From: Bifidobacterium saimiriisciurei
GTDB taxonomy: Bacteria; Actinomycetota; Actinomycetes; Actinomycetales; Bifidobacteriaceae
Assembly (NCBI RefSeq): GCF_010667655.1
Contig: NZ_WHZU01000014.1
Coordinates: 26,737 to 90,736 of the forward strand
Reading direction: 5' to 3'
DNA length: 64,000 nucleotides
Shown: one piece after another, positions 62,110 to 64,000 of the stretch
How positions within the stretch are numbered: position 1 is the stretch's first letter
Layout: every line of letters starts with the position of its first letter
Notes under the pieces: generated by a model
Databases searched by the model: none
Told to the model about the DNA's origin: nothing
What the model saw: only the letters and a program-made list of their open reading frames with translations
Made by a program: the position numbers and the translations under genes

Positions 62110-64000
62110 CTACATCAGCTTGGTGCTTTCAAGGTTGCGGATGATCCAATCGTTCAGCCGGATCACCGGCTTGCGCAGCACGAGGCCGAGCAGCAGCGAC
62201 GGGATGATGAACAACGCCAGCATGACCAGCTCACGCCAGTATTCCGTGCCGTACGACCCGGCCATCGCCGCATGCATGGCGGCGATGCCGTGGGGGAACG
62301 GCAGGAACGGATACAGCGCCTGGAAGAACGGCGGCAGCGTCTCTATCGGGAACGTGCCGCCCGAGCCTGCCACCTGCATGACGAGCAGCACCACGGCGAT
62401 GGCCTTGCCGATGTCGCCGAACGACAGCGCCAACGTATAGGTGATGTTCGAGAACACGATGCCCGAAACAAGGCACACCAGCAGGTACTTCATCGGATCG
62501 ATGGCCTGCACGCGCAGATAGTACAGGTCTCCGCACGCCACCAGCGCGCTCTGCAACGCCGCCATCACCGCGAACGTCAGGTATCGGCCGAAATACTCCT
62601 CGTGCAGCCGCAGCGGAGGCAGGCCGTGATGCGCACGGCAGCGGACCAGGCGGTCGTCCATCATCGCCCGGATGTCATCGCGGCCGCGGTCCGACATCGC
62701 CACCTTCATCATGGCGACGAGGATGATGGACCCGACCCAGATGGACAGGATCGTGTAGAACGGCGCCATCGCCGAACCGTAGTTCGCGATGTGGTAGACG
62801 GCCACTCGGTCGAGCTTCACCGGCGACGACAGCAGCGTGGCAAGAGTGTCGGCGTCGACGTTGGTCAGACTGCCGAGTTTCGCGGGGTCGCCGTTGTTGT
62901 AGAACGCCACGAGCTGGTTGCTCAGGGTCTGCAGACGGTCGGACGCGGCGGCGAGGCGCTTCGACGAACGGTCGAGCAGCGTGCGAATGGAGGCGATGGA
63001 GGTCGAGGCGTCGCCGGATACGCCCTGCAATCCGTCGACCGTCGTGGCGAGATCGTCGGCCACGGCGCGCGTCTGCGTGTTGAGGTCGCCGATCGACGAC
63101 GCCAATGCGTCGAGCTTCGGCTTCAGGTCGGCCTCGTATGAATCCTTCACCGTCGTGATGGATTTCTTCGCCGACGCCACCTGCTGCTTGAGCGTCTTGC
63201 GCTGCGCGGCCGCGTCGTCGACGCCGGACGCCAGCGAAGCCTTGGCCTTGCGCAGGCCCGCGGCGAGGTCCTTCTGCGTCTGCCGTGCGTTCTTCGCGGC
63301 GTCGAGTACGGCGGCCAGCGCCTTGTCGGAGGCCTCGTCGGCCGCCGTATCGCCGCCGACGCCGTTCTTCTGCAGGTCCTCGAGCGCGGCGATCAGATCG
63401 TCGTATCCGCCGGACGACGTGTCGACGCGTTTGGCGAGCGCCTCCAACTGCGTCTGCGCGGCGTCGGATTGCTTGCCGATGGCGTCGAACGACGCGTCGA
63501 GTTGTTTGTCGACGGCGTCGTAGCCGGCCGCGCTCTGCTTCAGCGACGTGTTGAGCACGTCGGCCGTGCCGCCGAGCGCATCGTCCAGCGATTTGACGCC
63601 CTGCACGGCCTGGTTCAGGCCCTTCTTCGCGCCGTCGACCGACGAGCCGGACGATGCGATCAGACTGTTCGTGGAGGCGATGATGTCTTCCGACGCCTTG
63701 AGCAGCTTCGAATACGACGCCACCTGCGCCGATGCGCCGCTGAGCTGGCGTCCCATCGTGTTGATGTGGCCGGTGGCCGTGCTCACGTAGTTCTTCATCT
63801 CGTCGCTGTTCGAATATCTGAGCAGCGTCGACATGAGGTCGATGCCGACCTCGCCGATGGTCTTCGAGAACGTGCTGTCGATCTGGCTGACGATGGTGGT
63901 CGCGCCCTGGTCGGTGATATGCGGCGCGATGGCGTTCGCCTTCTCGTTGAGATAGTACTTGAGCTGCGTATGCCTGACCTCGGGCGAGAACAGCGTCATC
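62110..64000 (-). CDS. YhgE/Pip-family membrane protein, C-terminal part (runs off window end)
   Basis: At least 630 codons are open to the window end. The visible part begins inside the family's extracellular domain (SPEVRHTQLKYYLNEKAN, THAT block). A long helical coiled-coil segment of about 300 residues, rich in Ala, Asp and Lys with repeating LDA and QL heptads, follows. Then come five or six membrane helices starting FYTILSIWVGSIILV and ending RKPVIRLNDWIIRNLE. Family members are phage-infection or ESX-like export accessory proteins. The N-terminal anchor lies beyond the window. Confidence 0.88.
   Translation of the reverse strand, partial: MTLFSPEVRHTQLKYYLNEKANAIAPHITDQGATTIVSQIDSTFSKTIGEVGIDLMSTLLRYSNSDEMKNYVSTATGHINTMGRQLSGASAQVASYSKLLKASEDIIASTNSLIASSGSSVDGAKKGLNQAVQGVKSLDDALGGTADVLNTSLKQSAAGYDAVDKQLDASFDAIGKQSDAAQTQLEALAKRVDTSSGGYDDLIAALEDLQKNGVGGDTAADEASDKALAAVLDAAKNARQTQKDLAAGLRKAKASLASGVDDAAAQRKTLKQQVASAKKSITTVKDSYEADLKPKLDALASSIGDLNTQTRAVADDLATTVDGLQGVSGDASTSIASIRTLLDRSSKRLAAASDRLQTLSNQLVAFYNNGDPAKLGSLTNVDADTLATLLSSPVKLDRVAVYHIANYGSAMAPFYTILSIWVGSIILVAMMKVAMSDRGRDDIRAMMDDRLVRCRAHHGLPPLRLHEEYFGRYLTFAVMAALQSALVACGDLYYLRVQAIDPMKYLLVCLVSGIVFSNITYTLALSFGDIGKAIAVVLLVMQVAGSGGTFPIETLPPFFQALYPFLPFPHGIAAMHAAMAGSYGTEYWRELVMLALFIIPSLLLGLVLRKPVIRLNDWIIRNLESTKLM

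Overview
The window looks like chromosomal DNA from a high-GC Gram-positive bacterium, most likely a Bifidobacterium. The evidence is the long LeuA form, the actinobacterial Tad pilus locus with a DUF4244 pilin, a protein O-mannosyltransferase, MurT/GatD, a PspC/two-component cassette, many LacI/AraC-controlled sugar genes, and strong GC bias at third codon positions, which produces many long antisense shadow frames. The species cannot be fixed from sequence alone. No prophage, CRISPR array, rRNA operon or intact insertion sequence was seen.

Layout. Positions 1-5.6 kb hold the start of an LTA-synthase-like gene, a class A penicillin-binding protein with a glutamine-rich tail, and leuA. Positions 5.9-11 kb hold a NarL-type response regulator and histidine kinase divergent from a PspC-domain protein and a partner membrane protein, which is probably an envelope-stress module. 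Positions 11-18.5 kb hold a DUF5701 gene, asd, an aspartokinase split into catalytic and ACT genes, recR and dnaX. Positions 18.7-20.5 kb hold a toxin-antitoxin-like pair and a formate/nitrite transporter. Positions 20.5-25.7 kb hold a Tad/Flp pilus locus on the minus strand, with a candidate small RNA upstream. Positions 26-30.3 kb hold a protein mannosyltransferase, an NrtR-like Nudix regulator, a DedA protein and tRNA-Ala(CGC). Positions 30.7-42.2 kb form a carbohydrate island: LacI regulator, GH31 glycosidase, MFS sugar porter, a 1093-residue DUF5107/TPR protein, AraC regulator and aldose 1-epimerase. Positions 42.3-49.5 kb hold a HAD phosphatase, a DUF5067 lipid-anchored-like or membrane protein, an ABC1/UbiB kinase with a phasin-like partner, and gatD-murT. 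Positions 49.5-52.7 kb hold dnaB, a dense DnaA-box cluster and a MATE exporter. Positions 52.9-58.7 kb hold glnD-glnB-amtB (nitrogen control), ftsY and a small membrane protein. Positions 58.9-64 kb hold a TetR regulator, two alpha/beta hydrolases and the 3' part of a YhgE/Pip-family gene.

The most unusual signal is a three-copy repeat family at about 12.06-12.21, 18.50-18.72 and 27.89-28.06 kb. Each copy has a conserved core of about 35 bp, a 9-bp hairpin with a 3-nt loop whose sequence differs between copies while pairing is kept, and a conserved 3' tail. Each copy sits at the end or beginning of a gene (asd, dnaX, mannosyltransferase), is flanked by a duplication of that gene's terminal sequence, and is bracketed by an inverted repeat made of host-gene sequence. 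Other candidates for novelty are an array of about twelve GATTCGTGAATC-like sites, three TTCCCGAC boxes at exact 11-bp spacing, eight DnaA-like boxes upstream of dnaB, and a 17-bp element shared by the two tad transcription units.

All calls come from reading the sequence. No database search was run, so family names rest on recognised motifs and are graded by confidence.
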